The notes beneath the pieces were generated by a model. That model made no database searches and had not been told where the DNA came from. It saw nothing but the letters and a program-made list of their open reading frames with translations. A stretch of DNA of 64,000 nucleotides, taken from positions 28,458,001 to 28,522,000 of the forward strand of contig NC_088679.1 of the NCBI RefSeq assembly GCF_950023065.1, read 5' to 3'. This document shows, piece after piece, positions 10,396 to 22,675 of the stretch; the first letter of the stretch is position 1; each line of letters begins with the position of its first letter. The translations under genes were made by a program, and so were the position numbers. The stretch comes from Planococcus citri (lineage: Eukaryota; Arthropoda; Insecta; Hemiptera; Pseudococcidae).

Positions 10396-12940
10396 GATAC
10401 GTTTCTATGCAATATTTATGTATCATGCCATTTAAGTATAGATAAACTTACGAGTATCGAGTAATCAAATCATACTTTGCTTCACAATTTTTCCGTTAAA
10501 TTGACGCACAATAAACAGAAAAATTGCTCATATTTTTTATCTCTATGTTAATTACGAGAACACGTAGTAAGTTACCTGATATACAAAAATAATTACTGGA
10601 AAAAAAGTACTCATTCGCTTGTCAAGGTGGGAATGCAGTTTTATTGCTGCACAGCTTACCAAAAATTTTAATCAACAGAAATAATACAGTTTTTATTCTT
10701 AAAATGAATGAAGCTTTAAATTTAATAATTTTAATAATAATCATAGATAATCAATAAACTGATAATGCGAACATGAATTTTATCGAAGAGATTTTTTTTT
10801 GAAAACCATTAATTTCTGATATTTCGATTTTCAAAAAGTAATTTATCATTCGACAAATCTCATTTCAACGACTATTTACTTTTTTTTTTTGGTTCATAAA
10901 ATAGGAAGATATTTTGAGTTTTAAAATCCTTCAATGAGTTTTTAGTGCTTAATTGTACGTTTTCGAGACTTTGTTCCCAAAACAACGGGAGGCTAGTGTT
11001 GGTTACGAGAATACAAGTATGTAAAATAGTCAATAGCTTGCCTAAAAAAATTGACTCTGATTTTTAAAGACCTTTTTTTCTCTTGTTCAGTCTCCTATTC
11101 AACATTAGTGATGCGAAACTTGGCAACAATGATCTTTTTTAATGGCTTGTCGTTTGTATAAATCAGATAGGTATTATACGTCGCGATGTTAATTTCCATT
11201 CTTTGGTTCAGTGGTCTTTTCATCGCGAGGTTCCTGAATGTCTGTTTGTCTCCTCATTCTTCTACTTGGTTAATTTTACATTTCGATGAGTCAGAGTGTC
11301 TATTGAAAACAGGTAGGTATACGAAAAATACTGCTACTTGGTTTACCACGAAATATCTTCGTTGGCTACAGATTACAATAGAGAAGAAAAATGACTGAGT
11401 TTTGGATTCTTTAACATTTAGGTTCATGTCCTGAAATTCCAAAAAACCAAAATTTCATAGGTATTGAAGTTCATTTTTGGATTTCTAGCAAAGTTTCAAA
11501 AATTGGAAAATTTTCAGTTTTTTTAAAATTTTTTTAAATGAAACGAATCAGCACGAACAGTCATTTCATTTCAACCGTCTCCTTCCACCAATTCGGATGC
11601 AACAACTTTTGGCCAATTCTGTAACCTCCAACAAGTTTTCAATTTTTTACACGAGTCTCAAACTAGGCACTCTAGAAGGGCCAAAAATGAGTTTTAGGAT
11701 CTAAACAATGATTGGGGCTAATTGAAGAGCCTCATCTAAACCATTTTGGGAGTTTCTATTTGATCTGACATTCCTGGCCTTGGAATTTCTTGCTAATAAT
11801 TCAGATGAATCAAAAGGGTCCCTGCTCCCTAATCAAATAAGCACCAACTAATGTAATATGCAATGAAAGTCATTTTTGCTCTTTCCAGAGCAATTTGAAA
11901 CATCCGAATAAAACTGTAAATTTGCTAGAAGGTTCCAGAAGGGCCCAAAAATTATAGTTTTCGAGTCAGGTGATTCTATTGACTCAACAGACGCTTATCT
12001 AAACGAGAAATGAGCCACACGTTGATGTCGTTTTCAAAATTTCAATTATGTATTTGTATTTTTTCTAGATGAACAATTATTAATTGGTTCAAGATTCAAG
12101 AGTCACCAATGAGATTTAGGTACCTAGTCAAAAAGTTCTCAAGTTCATTTTTGGCTTTTTGGCCCTTCAAGAGTTGTTAGAAATTTTTTTAGAAAATTGA
12201 AAACTTGCTGGAAGCTTCAGAATCGCTCGAAAGTCGAAAGTGATACTTCTTCATCTTAAGTTGCAAGTTGTGAAATTGAATAAATAATCATTTACCTAGG
12301 TTCGTTTCGTTGATAGAAAAATATTTTTGATCAGAGTTGAAAATCCGTCATACTTCATTAGTTTTAAAAAAAATAAATTCTTAAAAATTCACCAAGAAAT
12401 AAGAATAAATTTGAATGCTCTTTTGATCTAGTTTGGCTATAATTAAACTTTTCGAATATGGTAATCACTCTGGAAAATCAATCAACTTCCTGACGATCAC
12501 TGTAGTTTTCCTCCCTCACCGTCAGGTGTGGACTGAGTCGGCTCCTGGCGGATGCACCGAACAGGGACCCTGAAAATTCTACCTCTTCCCTTTCAGAATC
12601 TTCTTCATCCTTCATCCTGTTTTTTTTTCAGCTTCGGATAACCTACTTGAATGTGAGTTGTGCAATTAATTTTTGCTTTTGCTCTTTTATTCAATTTCAC
12701 AAAAACTAGTCAACCTGACAGGAACACATAGGTGTTTTTTGGAGTATGGGAGGGGGGGGGGGAGCTGAAATACCAATTTCGCCAAGTACGTAAAAAGTGA
12801 GTTTTTAAAATGAAATACATGATGAAATTACAATTTTACCAATTCTTATAATATTTGCATTACGGCACATTGAAAAATTTTTCTACCCCCTTTTTGAATT
12901 TATGGAAGTTTCAAAATAGAATTTTTCAATTTACGAAAGA
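10396..12940. other. Intronic spacer with old repeat remnants
   Basis: No exon is recognised. Sentence-like fragments such as 'gctagaaggttccagaaggg' (about 11928) and 'gctggaagcttcagaatcgc' (about 12205) look like decayed single units of the 7.7-8.8 kb satellite family. A run of 11 G lies at 12752-12762. The promoter and any 5' untranslated exon of the antisense SMP-30-like gene should lie just above 10395 but are not identifiable by eye. Confidence 0.4.
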
Positions 12941-12949
12941 GATAGAAAT

Positions 12950-13470
12950 TGGCCCTCGAGAAGCGAGGGAGAAGCTTGCAAAAATTTGAGTTTTGAGAGA
13001 TAAAAAACAATGTTTTTTTTCATTTTTTAATTTCTTTGGCTCAAAAATTTTGGAATTTGAATTATGAGTTTTTTAAAATTTCAATTTTGAAAATAAGTTA
13101 CAAACAGACCCGAATGAAACGAGGGCAAAAGTTTGTTTCGAGAAGTAAAAATACGTTTTTTCACGTGAAAAGTGTGTTTTGTTTGGTTTAAATATTTTTA
13201 AAAATTTGAATGATGGATTTTTTCAACGTTTAAATTTTTTAAAAAACACATACAATAGCCCAAGCGAAACGAGGGCAAAAGCTTTCAAAAATTCGTATTT
13301 CGAGAGTGAAAATTCTGTTTTTTTTGTGATGAGTCACTATTTTTTTTTGACTCCAAAATTTTAGAATTTGAATAATAAGTAATTAAAAATTTCAATTATT
13401 GAATAAAATGCAAGCAAACAGACTCAAGCGAAACGAGGGCAAAAATTTGCGAAAATTCATGATCAGAGAA
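12950..13470. repeat. ~155 bp tandem repeat, four units
   Basis: Each unit contains a GC-richer motif such as AAGCGAAACGAGGGCAAAAG followed by 'tttcgagag...aaaa...gttttttt', then a T-rich stretch ending 'ttttagaatttgaat'. Motif copies sit at about 12955 (most diverged), 13110, 13260 and 13420. The same GAAACGAGGGCAAAA motif recurs in diverged form near 51810, and in the opposite orientation near 32240, 32455 and 44170. Confidence 0.75.
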
Positions 13471-13515
13471 AACGAAAATAAACCGAAAATACGAGTAGTA
13501 TATTTTTGGTTCAAA

Positions 13516-13559
13516 CATGGGGCCCCGGCGGGGGCTTTCAGGTCGCTCGGGGCCCATGG
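13516..13559. repeat. GC-rich imperfect inverted repeat
   Basis: A 44 bp GC-rich block in AT-rich surroundings begins CATGGGGCCCC and ends CGGGGCCCATGG. The outer parts are approximately inverted copies. It directly follows the 155 bp tandem array and may be the end of that unit or a transposon terminus; neither is proven. Confidence 0.45.
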
Positions 13560-13599
13560 AAATTGCCAGGTAACATCATAGACCAGTCCGCGTCTGCTC

Positions 13600-16500
13600 A
13601 CCGTCTTCATCTTGATACTTGTCAATAAAGGAAAACTCAAAACTCCTCATTATTCAACATTCTGTCAAAAAAAAATTAAAAAATCTCTACTTCCTCTACT
13701 CTTTCATCTCGTTTCCTATTCCTATACCCATAGAACAGCTTATCACACTCGTGAACCGACTCCACGGTCTGCGGTCAATATGTCGCATTCTTTCCAATAA
13801 AACTCATCGATGAGCAGAATGTGAAATTAATAAAGTCCATTCTTCTATCAATCAATGACACATTAGCTCGTACATCGTATCGCTGGTCGTTGGCGTTCGC
13901 GCAGCACCATGTGGTGACTAATGACGAAGAGAGCTACTCGCGTAGTACATGGTCGTATCACCATTTTTTTAATTCGTTAAACGAGTAAATTTTCGATATT
14001 AAATCGCGTCTAACTGGCTAACCTCTAAATATGGATGGATGTTTACCATCAACTACTCGATTACTTGATGGAATGGAAAAATCAGGCGAATAAAAACCCT
14101 AAGGGGCCTGCTGTGTACATGTTCAGATATACCTACATACGCAAACCATTCAGATGATTATGAGTCATCATAAAGACTGACGTACCTGTATATGAAAGAC
14201 GTAGGAAAGGTATAGGTATCGTAGATATTTTTTTTTTTCTTTATAACAGAACACTGGACCGGTGACTAGTTAGGTGGATGCAGAGCTCGTTCATAATATG
14301 TTTACAGTATGTAATGTATGTCATACGTACTCTACGTATGTATACATGTGTAGGATAGGTGAATATTACCAGAGAGTATACAACAGAATGCATTTTATGA
14401 TATGGAACCGTGACTAACGACAGAACGTTTATAACGGCCAAATATCGAAGATAGTAATTTTTTTCCATAGATATCGACGCACCAGGAACGTGTTTTTTGC
14501 ATTATATAGATCACCATGTACCATTCTACGGTGTATAAATTTTATCCCATGCTATAGATAAGACAATTAGGTAGTACCTCTACCTCTACCTAGACAACAG
14601 ATACTCATGGACTTGAGCTTACCTACATATCTCAGCAGCCTGTGATCTCTGTTCTAAAATAATACCAAGTCCAAATTTCAATGAGACGTTCTGGTTTCAA
14701 AAATCAATGAATTGTCACTCGGGCACATTGCTGTATTTCGCCTCGAAAAAGAATCGCTGCAAACCAGTTTACACCATACACATGTAGAAATATACGTAGA
14801 AGCCGGTTGCTGCGGCGTTTTTTGTGTGGCTCTGGCTCTGGTTAGTCTAACCAAGTAGTAAGAGATACGCACCTAACATTAGTCAAATGTTTTATGACAA
14901 GTTGCCGGCTAAAACTTTCGAAAAGTAACATTTCAGCCATCTGTAATACACAACATAGTATAATGTCTGTATAGACAACGGCGATGTGGAGATTGAATAA
15001 GGCGAAACTAGTATACAACTATAATATAGTAGCGATATAGACGATATTAACTCGATCTTAACCCGCGATGATTTCGCTTTTATCCAGTTAATAGCTTCGA
15101 GCGTTGTTGTGTTACAATTACAAGCAGTTATGCGGGACCACATGAAAAAATTTTACTTTCGATTTGTAAAACATTTTTTTTTTTCATTCTTTTCGCGTAC
15201 CTATACGTGTATGTCTCGTATATTTAGGCGTATATTGTAAAGGTAGAAACTAGAAATCTGGTCTGGGATTCGAATCGATAATTTACCGGTCAATTTTTAC
15301 GCTAATTTATGACTCCTTTATTGAATAAGCAGCAGAAATTTTACGAGAGGTGAAAAATTCACCCGGCTGGGGTAATTTTAGTTAATTTATAACCGAATCG
15401 ATGATTTACGATCCGTTGGTAAGGCACACCTTTGTTCTCAACTGACTGGTGAGCATGTGGTTGTGGTTCGTCATTAATAAAACTAATAACTATCGCATAC
15501 GTACTTCCCACTTAGCAACGTCTATTCGTAAAAAATTGATCGAGTGACCTATTCTGACACAGAGTGCCTACAAGGTGCATCTTTTGCGTTGTTCGAGTGA
15601 GATTTTTTCGATCTTGATGCTGATTTTAGAAGTTTCTAGAAATGTTGATTTTGAAATAGATTTGAGAAAAGAGAGGATAAAAGTTGAAATAAACTAAAGA
15701 AAATTATCAGAGGTAAAACTTTCATATGGCAATGTGACAAAAAAAAATCAATTTCAGTGACAATTTTTCCATCAGATATGCAACTGTTTCTATTCGTATA
15801 CAAAAAAAGTCCCTTAGTTCTAAAATTTTTTCAACTGAGATAAAAATTTTAATTTGAAAAGTAGGTGAGGTAAAGAAGGGAAGAGGAAGGATTCACTCAG
15901 AAATCAATTCAGATGTGTGAATCAGGCTGGAAAATGATCCTTATTCAAAGTTCCTCATAGGGAAATTATCATACAATATTACATAAAATTTCCAATGATT
16001 CAAAAATGCTCCCTTACGTGTTTCAATTGAAAAAAACTTGAGATTATTTACAAGCTGCAACCCTTTTTAATCAAAATTCAGAATATTATTTTCAAGATTT
16101 TCAGAATCAGATTGAATGTTCCTTGGAAAAATAAATAAGTACAGAGATCTAACTCAATTTTTAAGAAGTGTAATTCCAAGTGTTTGTGACACAATTTTCT
16201 TGTTTTTTTTTTAATTGAGCCACAACTGGGTCACAATTTTCTATTTTACAGTGCGAAGAATGAAATAGTCGTAAAACTAATAAAAAATTGTCAGCATAAA
16301 AAAATTTATCTTCTTTTTAAGCTACCCATGAGTTTCCGTTTTCTCAACATTCTCAATAAAAACTACAAATTTAAGTTGTTTCAAAAGAATCGAAATTCAC
16401 GACTCACCTCCAGTAGGTATCTGAATAACAAAACAAGTGGTGTTGCCTTCTTCATCTTCTTCTTTCACGTTTCAAAATGCATTTATTTTGGCTCTGAAAA

Positions 16501-16800
16501 AATAGAAAAAACATTATTTTGAGAAATTGACCATTCGAATGACTAGTTTATTTACACTGATGGTGGGGTAGGGGGAGGAGAGTCTTGAATTTGAAGGATG
16601 CAACGTTAATATTTCCATATTGTTGACATTTGCTCTATATACCGTTGAAAAGTGAAACTACAATTCATTTTTTACAATATCAAACTACAATTTGAAACAG
16701 TTTTAAATAAAATGAAAGTTTGATTTTGAGAAAATCTCTCATCACTCCAAGTGACCATTCCTCAGCATGAATTTTCCCCAAAAACTCAATTTCCAGAAGT
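13600..16800. other. Complex intronic island, no exon recognised
   Basis: Sequence complexity and CpG use are higher than in the flanking repeat blocks, particularly at 13.85-15.5 kb. Several short open frames exist (14241-14468, 14678-14872 and 14892-15143 on the minus strand), but none has a recognisable domain or paired splice sites. It could hold intronic regulatory DNA for either the host or the nested gene; that is inference only. Confidence 0.35.
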
Positions 16801-18080
16801 ACACATTTCATAATAAACAAAACTTTTAGGCAATTTTGACAAAAAAAAACGAATCTTTCCTTCAACTTTGTAAGATTTTGAATTATGGCAAAAGGAAAGT
16901 TTTTTGGGGAATTTAGCCAAAAAAAATGGAAATTTTCAAAAGAAAAAATATAAGTTTTTTTTTGGAAATTCGGACTAGAAAAAAAATGAATTTTGTCAAC
17001 CTGTTTTCAAAAAAAAACATTTTTTTACAATTTTTACAAAAAAAAGTAGAATTTTTTTGCAATTTTAGCAGAAAAAATTAAGCTGTTTTCTTCGTAATTT
17101 TGATAAAACCATTTTTTTGCAATTAAAAAAGAAAAACTTTTTAAAATTGTTGACCAAAGAAAGTTTTTTTCAAAAATTTTGACAAAAAAAAATAAGACTT
17201 GGCAATTTTGATAAAAACATGTTTTTCGGACAATTTTGACAAAAAAATGGTCTTTTTACAGTAAGGTATTTACAAAAAATAGGATTTTTTGCAATTTTAG
17301 CAAAAAAAAGTAGGTAAGATTTTTTTTGCAATTCTGATAAACAAGAAAAAATATATTTCTGTGATTTTAATTTTAAAAGGTTGTTTTCTTGCTACCAAAA
17401 AATGCAAGACTTTTTGGAAATTTTCGGGGAAAACCCGAATCTTTCCTGCAACTTTGTAGGATTTTTTTGCAATTTTAGCAAATGAAAATAATTATACTTT
17501 TAGACAAATTATGGCAAAAACAGTTCTTTTGGGGAATTTTTCCAAAAAAAAACCTGACAATTTATAAAAGAAAAAGTAAGTTTTTTTTTGGAAATTTGGA
17601 CTAGAAAAATATGAATTTAGTCAACAATAAAAATAAACTGTTATCAGAAATTTTAACCAGAAAAAAAAACTTTTTTTTACAATTTTTACAAAAAACTAGG
17701 GTTTTTTGCAATTTTGGCAGAAAAAAGTAAGTTTTTTTGGTTGCAAAATATGACCAAAAAGACATATTTTTTGAAGATCAAAAAAAGAAAAACTTTTTAA
17801 AATTGTTGGCCAAAGAAAGTTTTTTTCAAAAATTTTGACAAAAAAAACAAGACTTGGCAATTTTGATAAAAACATGTTTTTCTGACAATTTTGACCAAAA
17901 AAAGGCATTTTAAAAGTGTTTACAACAAAAAAATTGGATTTTTTGCAATTTTGGCAAAAAAAAGACAAGATTTTTCTCGCAATTCTAATGAATAAAAAAA
18001 TATATTTCTGTGATTTTAATTTTAAAAAGTTGATTTCTTGTGACCAAAAAATACAAGACTTTTTGGAAATTTTGTTTTAA
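16800..18080. repeat. A-rich repeat block, tandemly duplicated
   Basis: A very A/T-rich array of units resembling AATTTTGGCAAAAAAAAG. On a larger scale, a segment of roughly 0.6 kb occurs twice in direct orientation. 'tatatttctgtgattttaa' lies near 17350 and again near 17999; 'ggaaattcggactagaaa' near 16965 is matched near 17590; 'cgaatctttcct' near 16850 is matched near 17438. The minus-strand frame at 17696-17968 is a by-product of the repeats (recurrent FFCQNC). Confidence 0.8.
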
Positions 18081-18574
18081 AAAAAAAAGGTTTTTCAGCG
18101 TTTGCCCACTTTTGTGCATTTGAGATGATGAAGTTTGGCAAAATTGGATTCAGGAGAAAATGGAAATTCGGAAACATATCTACGTATTCGGAGGAATATC
18201 CAAGTACCCACGTGATAATTAGTTTGAATATTATGAGTACGAAAAATTGAAGCTGCTTACTCATGTAAACAAAACTTGCTTGACAGGGAGGGAAAGAGGA
18301 GGGATCATATCAACAATCTTATTCCTTTCTGTTCTAAAATCTTCATCGCAAAGAAAACATACTTAATACATTATATAGTAGGTAGGTACCTACATCTCGA
18401 AGCTAAGTTAATCAACTCGCCACAGACCGAACCTAAATCACTGAAATTCCTCCAACTTACGATATTTATGCTCAATCAACACGCGTGCTATTTTAAATAT
18501 TTACTTATCGCTATCAATAAAATACAAATAGCTACGTATGGCATCGTCCGGCTAATCAATTTGCATATTTTCAG

Positions 18575-19126
18575 GTATTCGTTTGCAATTCATTGGCCAA
18601 TCTGTACTTCAGCGAGACGTCAAACGAAGGTTCCTGGGAACTGCGTTACACCGGAATACCAGTAGTACTTTTAGACTCCGGAGAAACACGTTCCAGAAAT
18701 AAACGTAGGATAAAAATTCTGCTAGCCGAACGCGGCACTTGTTTCACATTGTGGCAAGACACCATCGATAATCTATCGGCGTATAAGGTAGCCGGACACG
18801 CATTTCACACCATGTTCTTATCATCCGACCATCGAAAAATCATCGGGCTCAGCTTCGATTGTCCAGAAGCGGCTCACGAGCTGTGGTTACATATCGAAAG
18901 ACTGACATCAAATCCGGAAAATATTAGCCTTTCGGTACCAGGAGCTAAGGCTAAAAAAGTCAAGAAAATTTCCTATCCAAGATTACCCGAAAAATCCACC
19001 ATTTCGCAGCCTTGCTGCTTTCAACATGTTACTAGCGTCGATTTAAATGATAAATCTAGGTATTTCTCGATGCAAACTTTACTCTCGGTATTACCCAATA
19101 CCGAACGTCCAGCCAATGAGTTATAA
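18575..19126 (+). CDS. WH1-CRIB protein, second coding exon
   Basis: This exon encodes residues 82-264 and ends at TAA 19124-19126. Residues 82-192 match the WASP-type WH1/EVH1 pattern: ANLYF at the start, a conserved Trp (W102), GIPVVLLD, an FTLWQD segment, FHT (158-160), GLSF (172-175) and a C-terminal helix with ELWLHIERL. A lysine-rich patch follows (206-212), then ISQPCCFQHVTSVD (224-237), which resembles the CRIB consensus ISxP..FxHxxHVG. WASP shows the same order of WH1, basic region and CRIB, which bind WIP-type proline peptides, phosphoinositides and Cdc42/Rac. The protein stops 27 residues after the motif, without the proline-rich and VCA segments that activate Arp2/3. Its likely role is as a cytoplasmic adaptor or regulator in actin control, which is inference. 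The usual second His and Gly of CRIB are replaced (S235, D237), so GTPase binding is uncertain. Confidence 0.82.
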   Translation, partial: VFVCNSLANLYFSETSNEGSWELRYTGIPVVLLDSGETRSRNKRRIKILLAERGTCFTLWQDTIDNLSAYKVAGHAFHTMFLSSDHRKIIGLSFDCPEAAHELWLHIERLTSNPENISLSVPGAKAKKVKKISYPRLPEKSTISQPCCFQHVTSVDLNDKSRYFSMQTLLSVLPNTERPANEL

Positions 19127-19640
19127 ATTTTAAGTATTTTGTATTTTTCTTCTTTTGTTATAAATACGTTTTCGTTTGTTTTTTTTTTCGTTTTTTTTCG
19201 ACTTTTTTTTTTAATTCGTATATTCGATTAAGATTTTAATATATCTCTACCTATTTATACTACGATAAGATTGCTATAAACCTATACGAATTTTTCCAAC
19301 GTTTTATTAATGCCTATGCAATATGTGATAATGCAGATAACATTCGCCAGTTAATTTTGTACATATAATTATATTTATATCGGCTGACGAAGGTCTATCT
19401 GTGAACCAATTCGCATGATTGATGATACTATAAATTACATTATTTATGGGTACCTATTTTTTTCATTTTTAAGTTAATCTGTCCGTGCTTTTAATTTGTG
19501 AGAATTCGCAGATATCGACATATCAACATCATCACTGTCTCATATAGGAATTAAATAGTAATCGATTATTTATCGTCGTATAAGATTTCACGTATGTTTA
19601 TTATTTTTTAATAATAAAAGTCGTATTGTTTTTTATTGTA
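19127..19640 (+). other. 3' untranslated region of the WH1-CRIB gene
   Basis: AT- and T-rich sequence follows the stop codon, with long poly-T runs near 19180-19215. The most plausible transcript end is just after the AATAAA at 19613-19618, giving a 3' UTR of about 0.5 kb. Confidence 0.5.
19613..19618 (+). promoter_or_regulatory. Polyadenylation signal AATAAA
   Basis: A canonical hexamer about 490 bases after the stop codon, followed within 30 bases by T-rich and GT-containing sequence (TCGTATTGTTTTTTATTG), as expected for a downstream element. It is the best candidate by position and context. Confidence 0.5.
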
Positions 19641-22554
19641 TCGTCATTATTATTCCGGTTTAGTTTCAAAAAGACACTTTCAACACAAAACAGATGCTTA
19701 TTTTGTACATACGAGACACGAATGAAAAATTATTAGCCAAATACGAGCAAGATCAAAGACAAATGAAAAATTTTCCAATTTATTGCTGCGAACTTGAAGC
19801 CAGATAATACATACAATATTATTATTGCTGTCTCGGCTGTTTAATTAAACTAGAGAGACTACATAGTTCATATCATAAATGATGAAGAATTCACCAGACA
19901 TGCATTTTTTTTTTATACCAAGGAGCAATAAGTCGATGTTAATTTCATGCGAGACATCGCTATCGTAAACATCTGCTGTGTAATCGTGAGAAAAATGTTT
20001 ATGAAGCATGAAACAAAACACAGCGATTGTTAATCAATGTAAACGAAAGGGATTCTTTTCCTGCTTTTTTTTTCATTTTTTACTGCAAAAAATAAAGAAT
20101 ATTTCAACGACGGATGTGAGTGGGGGTAATTTTACTAATCGAAGGAAGTTATTCGGAAATATCAAAATAAAAATATGAAAATTTGCCCGACAAAACAATT
20201 CTGTGTAGGTGTATTTATCGCACCATGATTAGATTTTGGGGTTTCTTCGTTAATAGGACGCTATTAACGAAATTTAATTTTTAGTGAAACCAATTGCGAA
20301 TTTAATAAGAAAATTACTCAACGAGAAGTTTGAATCGTATTAGGGATTTCCCGAGAAAATTTCGGAAATTACGTCATTACAAAAATGTTGATAGGCAATA
20401 ATTACCAAATTGCTGATTGGATTTGACGAATCGATGAGAACAGGTGGGTCATTCCACGTTAATTCGACCAAGAAATGGTAAGGGAAAGGGGGGGGTCGAC
20501 GATTTTTTTTGAAATTTTTCCTGTGAATAGACCTTCCGAACGGAAGACCAACGGCGCAAATCGCAGCCCTCTAGCCCTTTTTGGCTTTTTCAAAGAAACT
20601 GAAAATATCATCCATTTCAGCAGTGGATTACTCGATAACCGCGATACCTACCAAAATGGAACTTTTTCCAATTATTAGAGATTTTGAAAGGCTTGATGAT
20701 ATCATAAAAATCAGTGTTACCACTTTTTTTCGTGCGAAAAATTAGCTCGAAAAGTTTCAAAACATAGTTTTCATATCGTTTCGACTCTCAAAAATTCTGA
20801 AAAAAATATATTATGGACAACTTTTCATACTGAACAACATATTAAAAAATTGGGATGGCATTATTTCGTGAAGTCGATTTTAAAAAATTGAAAGTTTGCG
20901 GGAAAAAACAATTTTTTGATATAAAACATGAAAAAAAGTTTTGATTGGTGAAATTGACCTATTTGACCCATACTTTTACGTATCCGTTGAGAAAATTGAA
21001 AAAAACCTTTTCACTGGAAGAAATGAACTCATCACAAAAAAAATCAAACAAGAAAAGTTCAAGAACAAAATGATCCATCTTCAAAATTGAAAAAGCTACC
21101 TATTGATGGAAATTTGTAACCACATAATTTGAAAATTCGGGTGGCCACAGCTCCTTCAATTTCGCAGACAGAACATTTGAGTAGAGAACCTGCAACTTTC
21201 GAAGGTCAATTTCAAATCAATTTTATAAGAGGTAGATAAAGGTAGGGTAAAATGTAAATAATTCCATGCCTTTCAAAGACCATTAGTCTGCCTATTCATT
21301 CGTTAAATATTTTTTCAGAACGATAAACGAAAAGAAAACAGTCACGCGAGAATACTACTTATGCGATTGATGATTTCAGCTTCCTGTATGAATGACAATT
21401 ATTTCGAAAAAATTCCAAACCATTGCGATAAGATTTTTATCGAGCGATGATTCATTCATTAAAACATAATCGAGGAAAAACAGTCATAACTTATAACTTA
21501 TGCATAAGCATTTCAGAATTACAAACAAGCTTGGAGAAAATAATAGATGTACATGTAGTAAGTATGCAATTCGATTCGAAATTATAAACGTGTCCATACA
21601 GGTGAGTCGTAACGTGGAAGAAAGGAGGACAATTTCGAAAATATGAATCGAGTTCGCCTGCGACTCAACGCTAGGCAAATTAAATAACTCGATGAACCAG
21701 TTCAAAAGAGGGGTACATATTCTATTCTTTTGACACAGCTGCTTCATCAATTGGTTTGGTTGCATAAATCCGTTTTTCAGGAGAAAGAAATGTTATTTTC
21801 AAGATGCTACTTTGTTCGTTTTTTAAATAAATTGAACTAACGATCGGGTCTTACGAGTCTCTTCTTTCATAAATTTGATGCATGATAGATTATCTTTCAG
21901 TCCTGAACTTTGAGAACATCGCTGTTAAAATCATTTCAACAAAAATCGCTAAAATTTGGTATTTGAGCTCAAGTTTGGCGTAGAATTTGTGAGTTTTGAG
22001 CGCTGATGACCTTGATCCGAAATCTGCGTGCATCTAAATTTTTAGAAAGGGACAGAGAGGAGTGAAAATGATCAAAAAATCCAAAATACAACGAATCAAT
22101 CGAAAAAATAATCCAAAGTTGTACCACATATTCAAAAATCAGCACGCTGTTAGCAATATGGAGGGAAGAAATAAAGAGTTTTATAGACCTTTGGAGGCTG
22201 AAATTTGGAATGAACATTCAAGAGGTGTCTTGGATTTGCCTTACAGAGATTTTCATCTTTTTTTTTTTAATTATTTAAATATCAAATTCAAAATAAGTAA
22301 AATTCATTTTTAATGTACTTGAATAAATTTGAAGTGCTGAATTAATTTATGGGTTTCCAAAGTTGGAACATTTCGTTACTTTTCTGATCCTCCAATTCAG
22401 GTCGATAATTTCCAATAAAATAAAAATACGAGTACCTAAAAGTGGTTCGTGATTTGAAATCAAAATTTCAAAAAAATCACAATCAAATGCGATTATTTTT
22501 TGGTGAATTTTCAAGAAGTAAAAATTATTAACTTTTTGAAGTAATCTTTCACAA
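19641..22554. other. Intergenic, no gene recognised
   Basis: The part up to about 20.45 kb is complex. From about 20.46 kb, starting at 'tcattccacgttaattcgac', the style becomes repeat-derived with G-runs and 'ttcgaaaattt'-like text. Open frames such as 20475-20678 and 21484-21765 show no domain. Confidence 0.4.
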
Positions 22555-22675
22555 ACTTCCCCAACTCTTGAGTAAAAAATGCTGAAAATTCCAAAATTCC
22601 CCTACTTTTCTATGACTTTTCCAACCGACCAAATTCTCTGACTTTTGCAGGTTTTCTAGGCTTGTGGACACCCTG
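22555..22675 (-). mobile_element. MITE terminus of the CAGGGTGTCC type
   Basis: Read on the minus strand, the sequence begins CAGGGTGTCCACAAGCCTAG and continues with 'aaaacctgcaaaagtcagagaatttggt'. I recall very similar transposon ends, with 'cctggaaaacctggaaaagtcagggaattt', as abundant in insect and other invertebrate genomes. Only this one end is visible; no matching second end was found nearby, so it is probably a fragment. Confidence 0.5.

Larger units (their letters stand above)
6383..18574 (+). other. 12.2 kb intron of the WH1-CRIB gene
   Basis: The donor is GTAAGT at 6383 and the acceptor is ATATTTTCAG ending at 18574; both are canonical and both phase 0. The intron holds a T-rich and repeat-poor start (6.4-7.7 kb), the ~80 bp satellite (7.73-8.77 kb), a complete antisense SMP-30-like gene (9.19-10.40 kb), a ~155 bp tandem repeat (12.95-13.47 kb), a complex island (13.6-16.3 kb) and a duplicated A-rich block (16.8-18.1 kb). 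Further coding exons of the host gene in this interval are not needed, because the two exons join in frame across the WH1 domain boundary. Confidence 0.7.

Noticed and set aside
16680..17968. Cys-rich minus-strand frames (repeated FFCQNC)
   Set aside because: Product of translating the AATTTTGGCAAAAAA repeat; not a real cysteine-repeat protein.
18276..18592. Open frame on the + strand before the second WH1-CRIB exon
   Set aside because: It lies upstream of the acceptor at 18574 and is in another frame; no domain and no matching donor.
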